DNA of 64,000 nt from M3007 sp043764095 (GCA_043764095.1 JAYUKX010000016.1:1-64000); one strand, 5' to 3'. Positions 9,029 to 18,421 are shown, counted from the first letter of the stretch. The notes: generated from the sequence alone by a model not told the origin. Program-made: numbers and translations.

Positions 9029-11503
9029 ATGTCATTTCAAACCAATCCACAACTCGAACAAGCTTTCGAGTACGTTTACAATACCAGTAAGAATATTTTT
9101 CTGACTGGTAAAGCCGGTACTGGCAAAACTACTTTTTTGCACCAGATCAAAAAAGATGCGCTCAAGCGAATGGTCGTTGTTGCGCCTACCGGCGTGGCGG
9201 CTATTAATGCAGGCGGAATGACCATTCATTCCTTTTTTCAATTGTCTTTTGGCCTTTTCCTTCCGGGTACCGTTCAAGACCCTGATCGACAGAGACGATT
9301 CACCCGCGATAAGATCAACCTGATCCGTAGTCTTGATTTATTGGTCATCGATGAAATTAGTATGGTACGCGCCGATATCCTTGATGCCATTGATGAAGTA
9401 CTTTGTCGTTACCGCGCTAATTCCAAACCTTTTGGTGGTGTTCAACTGCTGATGATCGGTGATCTGCACCAATTACCACCCGTGGTGAAAGAAGATGATT
9501 GGGAACAGTTGCGCTACCATTACGATACCCAATACTTTTTTAGTAGCAAAGCCCTCCAACGTACCGAGCCTATTTCAATCGAATTGAAACATATTTACCG
9601 GCAATCGGACGAAACTTTTATCCACCTGCTCAATAAAGTACGCGATAATAAGATTGACCAGCAAGTATTGGAGACTTTAAATAGTAGGTATATCCCCAAT
9701 TTTGAACCTAGAACCGACGAACCTTATATTACGCTCACTTCCCACAATGCTGTGGCACAGGATATTAATTTTGCTAAACTGACCAAAATCTCTGGAAAGG
9801 CTACTGCATTTAAGGCTGTAATTAAAGGTGATTTTCCTGAAAAAATGTACCCCAACGATGAGGTATTGGAATTTAAAGTGGGCGCACAAGTGATGTTTGT
9901 AAAAAATGAACTGGGGCAAGAACGCCGTTACTACAATGGAAAAATCGGGACTATTACCGAAATTAAAGGCGATGCCATTACGGTGCGATGCCCAGGCGAT
10001 GAAAATACCATCACAGTGCCTAGGGTAGATTGGGAAAATATAAAATACACCCTCAACGAAAAAACGAAGGAAGTTAGCGAGGAAATAGTAGGCTCGTTTA
10101 GTCAAATTCCTTTAAAATTAGCTTGGGCCATTACCATCCACAAAAGTCAGGGACTCACATTTGAACGTGCCGTCATTGATGCTCAATCGGCCTTTGCACA
10201 TGGGCAGGTGTATGTAGCACTGAGCCGTTGTAAAAGTTTTGAAGGGATTGTATTACGCTCCAAAATTGAGTTTTCGAGTGTAAAAACCGATGTAAAAGTT
10301 AAAAATTACTCCGAGGAAGCCGAGCGCAATATACCCGACGAAATGCACCTAAAGCGATCTAAAGCCCTTTTCCAACAATCTTTGATCCGAGAATTGTTTG
10401 GTTTTAGTACCTTGAAAAAACTATTGGACAAAGGTTACCATATTTTTGTACAACATGAAAATACGCTACATGCCAGCGGATTTGAACAATTTCAGGCTTT
10501 TGATAAGGTGGTACAGGCCGAAATTTCGAGTACCGCCGATAAATTTGGGCCACAATTAACCGTGTATTTCCAGCAGGATGCATTGCCAGAAGAAAATACA
10601 GAACTAATGGGGCGTATGCAAAAAGCCGCTCTTTGGTTTTCAGAAAAACTGGAAATCGCAATGAAAACCTTAAACGCCATTCCGGTAGAGACCGACAATA
10701 AAGCCGTTCAAACTGAAGTGTTTGACTTGCTCAAAGACGTTGAATTGGAATTATTTATCAAAAATGCCTGTTTCAAAACCGCACAAAAAGCATTTTCCAC
10801 CGCCGAATTCTTGCGTGTACGCGCCAATGCTGAATTGGACTTCAAAATGCTGGCCCGCCAACCCAAACCTATTTCGGAGGTTCCGACAAAAGTATCTCTA
10901 CAAACCGCCCATCCTAAACTATACCTTCAACTTAAGAAATGGCGCGCCGATATGGCAGAGATGAGCGATATTGAATTGTATGCCGTACTACCCACGAAGG
11001 TATTGACAGATATCGTAAATACTTTGCCTACCAATAAAACAGATCTGGCTCGTATAAAAGGCATTGGAACGGTAAAATTGAAGCAATTTGGTGATGAATT
11101 GATACAAATGATCCGAGATTACTGCGCTGATAACCATATTGACACGAATGCTCCACCGGAATTAGATCTCTTTTTGCCAAAAGTATCGGCTAAGCCAGAT
11201 ACCAAAAAAATAAGTTTCGACCTGTACAAATCCGGCAAATCCATTGAAGATATTGCAGCTGAACGCGGTTTGGTCAACAGTACGATTGAAGGGCATTTAG
11301 CGCATTATGTGGGTACGGGCGATTTAGATATTTTTGATTTAGTAGATAAGCAAAAAGTATTGGCCATCGAGGAGTTTTTTAGCATGAACGAAACGACATT
11401 GGCTTCGGAAGCTAAGTTTGCATTGGGCGAAGCGGTGTCTTATACCGATATCCGATTGGTAAAAGAAAGATGGGAAGCGGCAAGGGCGAGTGTTGAAATT
11501 TAA
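9029..11503 (+). CDS. Pif1/RecD2-like DNA helicase with HRDC and helix-turn-helix domains
   Basis: An 824-residue superfamily 1B helicase. Walker A GKAGTGKTT is at residues 27-35, Walker B LLVIDEISM near 108-116, then the QLPPV motif and, before residue 400, the AWAITIHKSQGLTFERAV and YVALSRC motifs of Pif1/RecD-type enzymes. A C-terminal HRDC domain (about 620-705, HPKLYLQLKKWR to KLKQFGDEL) and a helix-turn-helix domain of the kind attached to RecQ/Pif1 helicases (GKSIEDIAAERGLVNSTIEGHL) follow. It probably unwinds DNA 5' to 3', for example at G-quadruplexes or replication barriers. The start at MSFQTN is chosen because the promoter box overlaps the more upstream TTG. The gene end overlaps nothing; the aminopeptidase start follows about 40 nt later. 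Confidence 0.9.
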   Translation: MSFQTNPQLEQAFEYVYNTSKNIFLTGKAGTGKTTFLHQIKKDALKRMVVVAPTGVAAINAGGMTIHSFFQLSFGLFLPGTVQDPDRQRRFTRDKINLIRSLDLLVIDEISMVRADILDAIDEVLCRYRANSKPFGGVQLLMIGDLHQLPPVVKEDDWEQLRYHYDTQYFFSSKALQRTEPISIELKHIYRQSDETFIHLLNKVRDNKIDQQVLETLNSRYIPNFEPRTDEPYITLTSHNAVAQDINFAKLTKISGKATAFKAVIKGDFPEKMYPNDEVLEFKVGAQVMFVKNELGQERRYYNGKIGTITEIKGDAITVRCPGDENTITVPRVDWENIKYTLNEKTKEVSEEIVGSFSQIPLKLAWAITIHKSQGLTFERAVIDAQSAFAHGQVYVALSRCKSFEGIVLRSKIEFSSVKTDVKVKNYSEEAERNIPDEMHLKRSKALFQQSLIRELFGFSTLKKLLDKGYHIFVQHENTLHASGFEQFQAFDKVVQAEISSTADKFGPQLTVYFQQDALPEENTELMGRMQKAALWFSEKLEIAMKTLNAIPVETDNKAVQTEVFDLLKDVELELFIKNACFKTAQKAFSTAEFLRVRANAELDFKMLARQPKPISEVPTKVSLQTAHPKLYLQLKKWRADMAEMSDIELYAVLPTKVLTDIVNTLPTNKTDLARIKGIGTVKLKQFGDELIQMIRDYCADNHIDTNAPPELDLFLPKVSAKPDTKKISFDLYKSGKSIEDIAAERGLVNSTIEGHLAHYVGTGDLDIFDLVDKQKVLAIEEFFSMNETTLASEAKFALGEAVSYTDIRLVKERWEAARASVEI

Positions 11504-11543
11504 TAAGGTAAAAACAACAAAATCAGTAGAACAAATAAAAAAC

Positions 11544-12650
11544 ATGCAGGAAATTACTCAGAAATATGCCCATCTTTTGGCCAATTATTGCCTAGAGATC
11601 CGAGCGGGCGACAAAGTTTTTGTGAGCACCACTACCTTGGCCGAACCCTTGGTACGTGCTTTTTACCGTGCGGCCTTGGAAGCAGGAGCAGCAGTGGTAG
11701 AAATAGATATGGCCTTCCGTGAGCGCGAACGGATTTTTTTGGATGCAGCCAGCGAATCGGCATTGAATACGCCGGGCGTATTGAGTAGTATTGCTATGGA
11801 AAGTTTTGATTGTTATTTGGCTATTCGTGCGCCTTTTAACCTTCGCGAAATGCAAAATGCACCAGAAGATCGCTCCAAAATACGACAACAAGCGTTAAAA
11901 GAGCAAAATAAAAACTATTTTGAGCGTACTGCTGATCGCCGCCTGCGTCGTAACCTTTGCCAATGGCCTACGGATGCTTCTGCACAAGAAGCAGGGTTGT
12001 CGCTCAGTGAATACGAGCAATTTGTGTTCAATGCTTGCAAACTCAATGAAGCAGATCCGCGAGCGGCTTGGCTCGAATTGCGCGCCAATCAGCAACGGAT
12101 TGTGGATCGGCTCAATGCCAGTAAAACCGTTCGTTATACCAATCCACATGGTACGGATCTTTCGTTTTCATGCGATGGACGTAAGTGGATCAACTCCGAT
12201 GGACAAACCAATATGCCATCAGGAGAGGTATATACCAGTCCTGTTGAGGATAGCGTAGAAGGTGTCATTCATTATACTTTTCCATGTATTTACCAAGGAC
12301 ATGAAGTGGAAGATGTAACGCTTTGGGTAGAAAAAGGCCATATCGAACGCTGGGAAGCCAAACGCGGCAAAGCCTTTCTCGATCATATTTTTACTTTGCC
12401 AGGTACGCGGCGTTTTGGAGAGGCTGCTATTGGCACCAATTACGGCATTACTCGGATGACTAAAAATATTCTTTTTGATGAGAAAATAGGCGGCACGGTA
12501 CATTTGGCTATTGGTCAAAGTTACCTGCAAACAGGTGGCAAAAACGAATCAACAGTACATTGGGATATGATTACCGATATGACTCAAGGTGGTGGCATTA
12601 CCGCTGATGGGACATTGATTTATCAGGATGGGCAATTCTTAAGTATTTGA
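11544..12650 (+). CDS. M29-family aminopeptidase
   Basis: A 368-residue cytosolic metallo-aminopeptidase. Family features visible are the N-terminal domain of the AmpS/PepS type (YAHLLANYCLEIRAGDKVFV) and, in the C-terminal half, the metal ligands: the Glu in PSGEVYTSPVEDS, the Glu in FGEAAIGTN, the His in HLAIGQSY and the HWDMI pair near the end. M29 enzymes are dimanganese/zinc exopeptidases removing N-terminal residues from peptides. The ATG at 11544 (MQEITQKY) is preferred: the longer GTG-initiated frame would start inside the helicase gene. The stop codon lies within the left arm of a long hairpin element, so the element also forms the 3' end of this transcript. Confidence 0.88.
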   Translation: MQEITQKYAHLLANYCLEIRAGDKVFVSTTTLAEPLVRAFYRAALEAGAAVVEIDMAFRERERIFLDAASESALNTPGVLSSIAMESFDCYLAIRAPFNLREMQNAPEDRSKIRQQALKEQNKNYFERTADRRLRRNLCQWPTDASAQEAGLSLSEYEQFVFNACKLNEADPRAAWLELRANQQRIVDRLNASKTVRYTNPHGTDLSFSCDGRKWINSDGQTNMPSGEVYTSPVEDSVEGVIHYTFPCIYQGHEVEDVTLWVEKGHIERWEAKRGKAFLDHIFTLPGTRRFGEAAIGTNYGITRMTKNILFDEKIGGTVHLAIGQSYLQTGGKNESTVHWDMITDMTQGGGITADGTLIYQDGQFLSI

Positions 12651-12800
12651 ACATAATTAATTACAGAATTGAAGGCAGGTATTTTTCGGCTAGACGAGCC
12701 ATTTTTGAGGAAGATAGCAGCGCTATCTAACGAAAAAATGGGAAAGTATAGGCGGAAAAGACCAAGTTCAAAATGATAATTAATTATGTTCAAGTACTTA
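12640..12800. repeat. Long imperfect hairpin element, copy 1
   Basis: The outer arms 12640-12663 and 12777-12800 are reverse complements over 24 nt with one G-T-type mismatch. The centre has a smaller perfect stem (AGATAGC and GCTATCT around AGC, 12713-12729), and flanking A/T runs pair imperfectly. The inner sequence resembles the reverse complement of the element at 25970-26140 (shared ACGAGCC, TTTTTGAG, a GC-AGC-GC core, CGAAAAAA and AAGTAT...GGC blocks), but the stem arms differ and remain self-complementary. It overlaps the end of the aminopeptidase gene. Confidence 0.75.
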
Positions 12801-12845
12801 TTATAAATCATGCCACGATAAATTCAGCAAACAACGATTAATCTC

Positions 12846-12853
12846 TACCTTTG
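12846..12853 (+). promoter_or_regulatory. -7 box of the gldG promoter
   Basis: TACCTTTG fits TAnnTTTG. A -33 TTTG is not clear. The distance to the ATG at 12862 is only 8 nt, so the gldG transcript would be nearly leaderless. Confidence 0.45.
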
Positions 12854-12861
12854 CACCCGCT

Positions 12862-14634
12862 ATGGAAAAAACCACCCGCAGATCGCCCCGCACACAAGCA
12901 CTTATCCAGTTTGGACTTATTTGTGGCATTATTTTGTTTGTCAATTTTTTGGCCAACATCTTTTATTCCCACCTCGACCTCACGGAGGAAAAGCGGTTTA
13001 CACTCACCAAACCGACCCGTAACCTATTGCGGTCGGTGGACGAACGCGTGTACGTAGAGGTATTGCTCGACGGTGAATTCCCGGCTGGTTTCAAACGCTT
13101 GCAAAATGCGGTGCGCGAAATGCTGGACGATTTCCGTTCTCAAAGCGGGAATATCGATTATCATTTTGAAGACCCCGCAGCAGGTACAATCGAAGATATT
13201 AATGCGCGTCGGAAAGCATTGAGTGAAATAGGGATTAATCCCGTTAACCTCCGTGTACAGGAGCAAGGAGAATCTACGCAAAAATTGATCTATCCTGTGG
13301 CCATTGTACACTATAAAAACAGGCAAATGCCCGTTAAATTGTTGGAAAATGAGTCAGCGTCTCTTTCGCCAGATCAGGTAATCAATAATTCGGTGAGCCT
13401 CTTGGAATATAAATTCGCAAATGCTATTAAAAAACTGGAAGCAAACGGTAAACCCATTATCCTGTTTACCGAAGGCCATTCGGAACTCACCGAATTGCAG
13501 ACAACGGATTTAGAGCGTAGTTTGGAGCAATTTTATGAAACAGGCCGTATTGTATTGGATTCGGTGATCGAAATTCCAACTACATTTAGCCTTTCAAAAC
13601 AACCTACTCGTCCCGGCGAGATGATGCGAAAACCCTGCGAGTTGTTGATTGTCGCCAAACCGCGCACGGCCTTTTCCGAAAAGGATAAATTCAAGATTGA
13701 CCAATATGTAATGAATGGCGGCAAAGTGATGTGGTTGGTGGATCGCTTGGGTGCTACATTGGATAGTATGCGCCTGAATGGTCATTTTATTCCCCGCGAT
13801 TACCCGCTTAACTTGGAAGACATTTTGTTCAAATACGGTGTGCGTATCCAGCCGGATTTGGTGATGGATATGCAATCAACCAAAATTCCGTTGCAGACTG
13901 GAGTAGTGGGCAATGCTCCGCAATTTGAAATGTTCAATTGGTACTTTCATCCTTCTGTATTGCCCTCGGCCAATCATCCAATTGTTAAAAATCTAGATCG
14001 CACTGAATTGCGTTTTTGCTCTTCCATAGATACTATTCGTACCAAAACACCGATCAAAAAAACGATCATTTTGCGTTCCAGTAAATACAGTCGTTTACAA
14101 TTTAGTCCAGTTGATCTTAGTTTTGATATTTTGCGGTATGACCCCGATCCGAAGAAGTTTGACAAAGGAGAACAGCCCGTTGGTGTGCTTTTAGAGGGGG
14201 TTTTCCCGTCTAATTACGAAAATCGCGTATCACAGGAACTATCTAATGATCTTGCCAAAGCAGGTGTACAATTCAAATCTTCTAGCGAGCCTACACGTAT
14301 GTTGGTGATTAGTGACGGCGATGTGGCTGCTAACTCCACTCGTATTGATGAGAATGGAAAAGAAACTTGGTTGCCATTGGGTTTCAATAAATTTGAACGC
14401 ACGACGTATGCCAATAAAGACCTCATGCTCAATGCCGTGGAGTACCTTTCCGATGCATCTGGCGTGATAGAAGCGCGTAGCCGCGAAGTAAAACTCCGAT
14501 TGCTGGATAATGTACGTGCTAAAGCAGAAAAACCAATGTGGCAAGCACTAAATATTGGCACATCGGTGGTATTTGTGGTATTGTTTGCTGTAATTTTTGC
14601 TTGGTGGCGGAAAAGAAAATACGCCTCGGTATAA
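12862..14634 (+). CDS. gldG: GldG, substrate-binding-like subunit of the gliding-associated ABC transporter
   Basis: A 590-residue protein with an N-terminal transmembrane helix (about 14-36), a long periplasmic-type domain and a C-terminal transmembrane helix (about 565-585) followed by WWRKRKY. The start of the soluble part, HLDLTEEKRFTLTKPTRNLL and the EVLLDGEFPAGFKRL segment, is characteristic of GldG. GldG works with the permease GldF and the ATPase GldA in Bacteroidota, where the set is needed for gliding in Flavobacterium. Neither GldF nor GldA lies in this window: the upstream neighbour is an aminopeptidase. A fused GldF portion is not present at this length. Confidence 0.88.
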   Translation: MEKTTRRSPRTQALIQFGLICGIILFVNFLANIFYSHLDLTEEKRFTLTKPTRNLLRSVDERVYVEVLLDGEFPAGFKRLQNAVREMLDDFRSQSGNIDYHFEDPAAGTIEDINARRKALSEIGINPVNLRVQEQGESTQKLIYPVAIVHYKNRQMPVKLLENESASLSPDQVINNSVSLLEYKFANAIKKLEANGKPIILFTEGHSELTELQTTDLERSLEQFYETGRIVLDSVIEIPTTFSLSKQPTRPGEMMRKPCELLIVAKPRTAFSEKDKFKIDQYVMNGGKVMWLVDRLGATLDSMRLNGHFIPRDYPLNLEDILFKYGVRIQPDLVMDMQSTKIPLQTGVVGNAPQFEMFNWYFHPSVLPSANHPIVKNLDRTELRFCSSIDTIRTKTPIKKTIILRSSKYSRLQFSPVDLSFDILRYDPDPKKFDKGEQPVGVLLEGVFPSNYENRVSQELSNDLAKAGVQFKSSSEPTRMLVISDGDVAANSTRIDENGKETWLPLGFNKFERTTYANKDLMLNAVEYLSDASGVIEARSREVKLRLLDNVRAKAEKPMWQALNIGTSVVFVVLFAVIFAWWRKRKYASV

Positions 14635-14636
14635 AA

Positions 14637-16106
14637 TTATTTTACAAGAATGCCTTTTTTAAACTGCACCACTCGCGCTTTTGGATAATCGGCCAACACT
14701 TCTTTTGTTAAAAACTTAGATGCTGCTTCAGCGGTAGTGAATGTGCCTAGATAGTAATGGTAGTTACCCTTTTTATCTTTTTGATACATCATGGTCTGCC
14801 CAAAATTAGAGAAACTGGTCGTGTTAGCATCCAAAATCGTCTCGGAATCCATAATATAGAGGGTATAAGCGGAAAATTTAGAAGTGATCAATTTCCAGTC
14901 AATACTTGCTGTTTTTGTGGGTAATGGTGTTGATTTGTTTGCTTCGGGTTTGCCATTGGCATTGATTTTTATCTCCGTTGCTCCACCTAATTTTTTCAAT
15001 TCAGCATCAAATTCCTCTTCGCGGATGATTTCTTCCAAGGATCTCCAGCGCGCCATTTCGAGGGCATCATTGGTAAATGCAGTAATCCGCAATTCTGTAC
15101 GACGATTGAGTTGGTGTTCGTCTTCGCTGCATGTGATGCCATTTTTACAGTGGTTGGCTAATTGGGTTTCGCCATATCCTTTAGCATTGATACGATCGCG
15201 GCTAATTCCATGTTCAATAATATATTCTACGGCTGCTTCAGCGCGGTTTTGAGATAGCGTAGTGTTATACTCATCATCACCTCTGGCATCGGTATGAGAA
15301 CCCAATTCCATACTAATGCCTGGGTTATCGCGCATTAAGGTGACTACTTTATCCAGTTGTTTAGCGGCATCTTTGCGTATGTCCCATTTATTGAAATCGT
15401 AATAAATGTTTCTGACAGCAATACGTTTATCCAATTTAACTTTATCGAGTTCAATATTGCTCAATAGTGTTCCCATTGAATTATTGGCCGTCAGCACTTC
15501 TGTTACCCCAGGGTTTAAATCCCTAACACCATCCACACAAATAATACAACCCTCTACATTGACGCGCGCCTCAATACGCTTGGCAATATAACCGGGCTTG
15601 CGGATCATAATGGTATAGTGGTTGCCTTGTTCAAAAGTAAATTGAAAGAAAGCATTAGGGTGATCGAGCAGGATAAGTTCGGGTTTGCGGCTGGTACGGT
15701 TAAAAATTTCAATACGAGTACCCGAAACCGCGTCAACGATTTGGGATTCATCCTCGCGTCCTTCGGAAATTGTTGCGTCAAAAATATAACCAGGTTTACG
15801 TTGCAACGCTATTTTGGCATACGATTTTTGAGTACCCACCTCAATGGTGTCCATTTTAGGATAAAAAAGATCGCGTTTGGTTACTAAACGATATTTCCCA
15901 GGTGCCAATGTGGTGCTAAAATGGCCTTCGCGATCGGTGACGAATTCACCTCGTACATAGTTTTCTGGCAATTGAAAAATACTGACCAAGGCATCGCTGA
16001 GATAGCCTCGATTATTTTGTTCAAAAACATAACCATCTAAAGTAGTTTGTGCCAAAAGAATGGCATTACACAGGCAAAATAAGCAAAAAGTGAATAGTCC
16101 TTTCAT
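14637..16106 (-). CDS. OmpA-family protein with N-terminal carboxypeptidase-regulatory-like and C-terminal SPOR-like domains
   Basis: A 489-residue secreted protein (signal peptide ending LLAQT). Residues 20-110 form a carboxypeptidase-regulatory-like beta domain (TLDGYVFEQNNRGYLSDALV, then FVTDREGHFSTTLAPGKYRL). A central OmpA peptidoglycan-binding domain runs at about 230-340 (IYYDFNKWDIRKDAAKQLDK, SHTDARGDDEYN, NRRTELRI). The last 80 residues, ending in YYLGTFTTAEAASKFL and AKARVVQF-like segments, resemble a SPOR fold that binds denuded glycan. It is likely an outer-membrane-associated, peptidoglycan-anchoring protein. It converges with gldG, with 2 nt between stops. Confidence 0.8.
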   Translation of the reverse strand: MKGLFTFCLFCLCNAILLAQTTLDGYVFEQNNRGYLSDALVSIFQLPENYVRGEFVTDREGHFSTTLAPGKYRLVTKRDLFYPKMDTIEVGTQKSYAKIALQRKPGYIFDATISEGREDESQIVDAVSGTRIEIFNRTSRKPELILLDHPNAFFQFTFEQGNHYTIMIRKPGYIAKRIEARVNVEGCIICVDGVRDLNPGVTEVLTANNSMGTLLSNIELDKVKLDKRIAVRNIYYDFNKWDIRKDAAKQLDKVVTLMRDNPGISMELGSHTDARGDDEYNTTLSQNRAEAAVEYIIEHGISRDRINAKGYGETQLANHCKNGITCSEDEHQLNRRTELRITAFTNDALEMARWRSLEEIIREEEFDAELKKLGGATEIKINANGKPEANKSTPLPTKTASIDWKLITSKFSAYTLYIMDSETILDANTTSFSNFGQTMMYQKDKKGNYHYYLGTFTTAEAASKFLTKEVLADYPKARVVQFKKGILVK

Positions 16107-16627
16107 ATTTTTTTGTTTTACGACACAAAATTAGTGCAACTTGTTCGTATATAGATGCTATGAGAACCATAATAATTAGATGAGGCAGTCTTTCGTAAGA
16201 AAATGGGTAGCATAAGCATCCAATAATTGTTCTGTAAATGTATAGTGTCGGCATGACATCGAGTTTAATGTCGTCAATTTAGCGATATTCTAACCACGCA
16301 GTGGTTGAACGTGAGTAGCCCCGAATGCAATTCGGGTTTAGGAATGCGGCAATATTTAATAACCACGTAGTGGTTGAACGTCAACGTATTATGAGCGTTT
16401 CATTACGTTCAACCCTTTCAGGGTTGTTAAACATGCACCTACATATCGAACCCGAATTGCATTCGGGGCTACTCATGTTTGACCCTTAGCAGGGTCTGGA
16501 TTTGCATAAATTGACGACATTAGAATCGAGTCACGCCGACACAATATTAAATCAACTTCAAATATTTATTGGCCTCATCTTCCGAAGTCGCCAACTTATA
16601 AGAAAATCGCCTATCTCATTTGCAATC
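16107..16627. other. Gene-free spacer holding a nested inverted-repeat element
   Basis: About 520 nt between two minus-strand genes. The central 300 nt are occupied by the nested repeat described separately; the remainder is A/T-rich with no convincing ORF. Confidence 0.5.
16245..16542. repeat. Nested inverted-repeat (MITE-like) element
   Basis: Terminal arms at 16245-16280 and 16508-16542 are reverse complements with a few mismatches (both hold GTGTCGGC and AATGTCGTCAATTT on the left strand). Inside, 16313-16338 and 16449-16474 are exact 26-nt inverted copies around AGCCCCGAATGCAATTCGGG, itself containing a palindrome. Two direct copies of AACCACG(C/T)AGTGGTTGAACGT lie at 16292-16312 and 16361-16381, each palindromic, and ACGTTCAACC at 16405-16414 is the inverse of their end. 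There is no transposase gene. Confidence 0.8.
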
Positions 16628-17947
16628 CTAATTACCAAAAATTTCCGCCAATTTAGCACCAAGTGCTTCGCCGCGCAAATTACGAACAATCAATTTACCT
16701 TCGCGGTCCAACAAAAGTGTTTGCGGGATAGAGGTAACAGAATAGGTCGCCGCGTGATCGCTTTGCCAACCTTTGAGGTCACTTACATGGTGCCAGGGAA
16801 GCATATCATCTTGTATCGCCTTGCGCCATGCAGCGGCATCTCGGTCAAGGCTCACGCCTAGTATATCAAAACCTTGGTCTTTGTATTTAGCATATAGCGC
16901 ACGTACCGCTGGATTTTCGCGACGGCAAGGGCCGCACCAACTGGCCCAGAAATCCACCAATACCACTTTGCCGCGCAATTTGGATAAAGCATAAGTACTG
17001 CTATCGGGAGTCATTCCTGCAATATCAGGTGCAACCATACCAGGTGTGGAAGTGCCTGCTTTTGCCAGTTCAAACTCCAGCGCGGCCGTTTCACCGTAAT
17101 TAACATTGCGGTACTTGTCAACGTATTTTTTAGAAAAATAGGAGAATGGTCCACCTACTTGACGCTGTTGGTAGCCTTTAACTAATCCACCCAAAGCGAG
17201 GCGGTACGCTCCCGAATTTTCAGGAATACGTTTCAGTTGTGCATCTGCCCATTCAATAGTCATGGCTTCGGTAGTCATGCTTGCCATGCGTGTTGCGTAA
17301 GCAGAAAATGCATAAAATACTTCTGGGAGATTATCATATCCGCGGTCATTGGCAAAATCAACTTGATTGAACCAATTTAAGCCATAATATTCTGATTCGC
17401 GGCCCACATCTTTACCTTGAAAATAAGGAGGCATTAGGATATTAGCCGAGCGCCAAAGGAAGGATTTGGCATTTTTTAAAGAGTCAATATAGTCTTTACG
17501 TTTTTTTACGCCCATTGGATCGTTCCAGTTACCATTTTGGTAAGCGGAAGTAACTTTCGTGATACGCTCTAATTCTGCGTTATGAACAGAGCCCATTGCG
17601 CGCGCGCGCTCAATAAATTGTGCATTGGCCCAGAGTTTTACTTCTGGTTCTTCCCCTAAAACTACACGCGCCAAATTATTGTCGGTAAACCCAATTCCAT
17701 ACGTTTTTGGGGCACTTTTGGCTACCAAAAACGTATAAGTACCATCTTGAGCGCGACCAGCAGATCCAATTACCTTGGCTCCAAAGCCAACATACTGGTA
17801 AAGATGTAAACTATCAGTAGGTGCTGGTGGATCTGTGATATTGCAAATTAGGCGCACTTGCTTAGGGTTAGCAGGTTGTGCGCTGAGTGTAATGCCTGCC
17901 ATGCAAAAAAATGCGAGCAGGAGGAGTGTGGACTGAAATTTATACAT
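16628..17947 (-). CDS. TlpA-like thioredoxin-fold protein with long N-terminal region
   Basis: A 439-residue secreted protein (signal peptide ending SAQPA). The C-terminal 140 residues form a TlpA/ResA-type thioredoxin domain with the redox motif WASWCGPCRRENP, the GVSLD segment and a cis-proline loop TSIPQTLLLD. The N-terminal 290 residues resemble the DUF4369-type beta domain and helical linker found before such domains in Bacteroidota. It probably reduces or isomerises disulfides in the periplasm, for example in cytochrome maturation or envelope proteins. It is followed on the same strand by the OmpA/SPOR-like gene after the nested repeat. Confidence 0.85.
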   Translation of the reverse strand: MYKFQSTLLLLAFFCMAGITLSAQPANPKQVRLICNITDPPAPTDSLHLYQYVGFGAKVIGSAGRAQDGTYTFLVAKSAPKTYGIGFTDNNLARVVLGEEPEVKLWANAQFIERARAMGSVHNAELERITKVTSAYQNGNWNDPMGVKKRKDYIDSLKNAKSFLWRSANILMPPYFQGKDVGRESEYYGLNWFNQVDFANDRGYDNLPEVFYAFSAYATRMASMTTEAMTIEWADAQLKRIPENSGAYRLALGGLVKGYQQRQVGGPFSYFSKKYVDKYRNVNYGETAALEFELAKAGTSTPGMVAPDIAGMTPDSSTYALSKLRGKVVLVDFWASWCGPCRRENPAVRALYAKYKDQGFDILGVSLDRDAAAWRKAIQDDMLPWHHVSDLKGWQSDHAATYSVTSIPQTLLLDREGKLIVRNLRGEALGAKLAEIFGN

Positions 17948-18061
17948 AGTCGAGTATTGTATTATTTTAGTGATGATGGATGAACAATGGTTGAGCGGTA
18001 AAGCGAGGATAATCGCTTTCTATTAGGCTTGAGGATGCTCTATTTTCTTTGTTTATTTATC

Positions 18062-18225
18062 GTAAGGAATGAGATTCAAATAAAGGTACAGATTTGGCGG
18101 CTTCATTTTGCCCCTCTCTTCGTTATTCATCGGTTATTTAGCACTACTAAACGCCCTCTTCATGCCTTGATAGTGACAAAATCATCTCCCCAAATTTGTA
18201 CCTTTATTTAAATCTCATTCCTAAC
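18062..18225. repeat. Long inverted repeat with 36-nt arms
   Basis: Arms 18062-18097 and 18190-18225 are reverse complements with about three mismatches (shared core AGGAATGAGATT and AAATAAAGGTACA), separated by 92 nt. No gene lies between. It resembles a small non-autonomous element. Confidence 0.7.
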
Positions 18226-18256
18226 GACATTCATAGACAAAAAAGAAATGCAAAAG

Positions 18257-18296
18257 TAACGCCCTGAATGCACAGTTGAGTGCGTTCAGGGCGTTA
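18257..18296. terminator. Strong 17-bp hairpin, possible terminator
   Basis: Arms TAACGCCCTGAATGCAC (18257-18273) and its complement (18280-18296) pair with one G-U wobble around a 6-nt loop. No long T run follows on either strand, so termination is plausible but not certain. It lies about 125 nt beyond the 3' end of the minus-strand gene at 18422. Confidence 0.45.
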
Positions 18297-18311
18297 ATAA
18301 GTACTAAATGA

Positions 18312-18420
18312 GTTTCGACTACGCTCAACTACCGAGTTTCGGCTTCGCTCAACTACCGGTTTCGGCTTCGCTCAACTGGTCACTGAGCGAAGCCGAAGTG
18401 CCCAGTTGGGCGTAGCCGAA
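18312..18420. repeat. Cluster of short dispersed TTCG(A/G)CT(A/T)CGCTCAACT repeats
   Basis: Three direct units begin at about 18312, 18336 and 18359 with a 23-24 nt period, followed by two inverted units (CTGAGCGAAGCCGAAG near 18383 and TTGGGCGTAGCCGAA near 18406). The same unit, in the form ACTTCGACTACGCTCAGTAC, occurs at 37672-37691 inside araB, showing that it is a dispersed repeat. Confidence 0.75.
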
Positions 18421-18421
18421 A

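Larger units (their letters stand above)
17948..18421. other. Gene-free spacer with three kinds of repeats
   Basis: About 470 nt holding a long inverted repeat (18062-18225), a strong hairpin (18257-18296) and a cluster of short TTCGGCTTCGCTCAACT repeats (18312-18420). No ORF is convincing. Confidence 0.5.

Noticed and set aside
8976..9110. Short ATG-initiated frame after the helicase promoter
   Set aside because: It overlaps the helicase start in another frame and has no protein-like features; similar ATG-near-promoter words are common by chance.
16245..16542. Insertion sequence
   Set aside because: No transposase ORF lies inside the inverted repeats, so it can only be a non-autonomous element or structured repeat.
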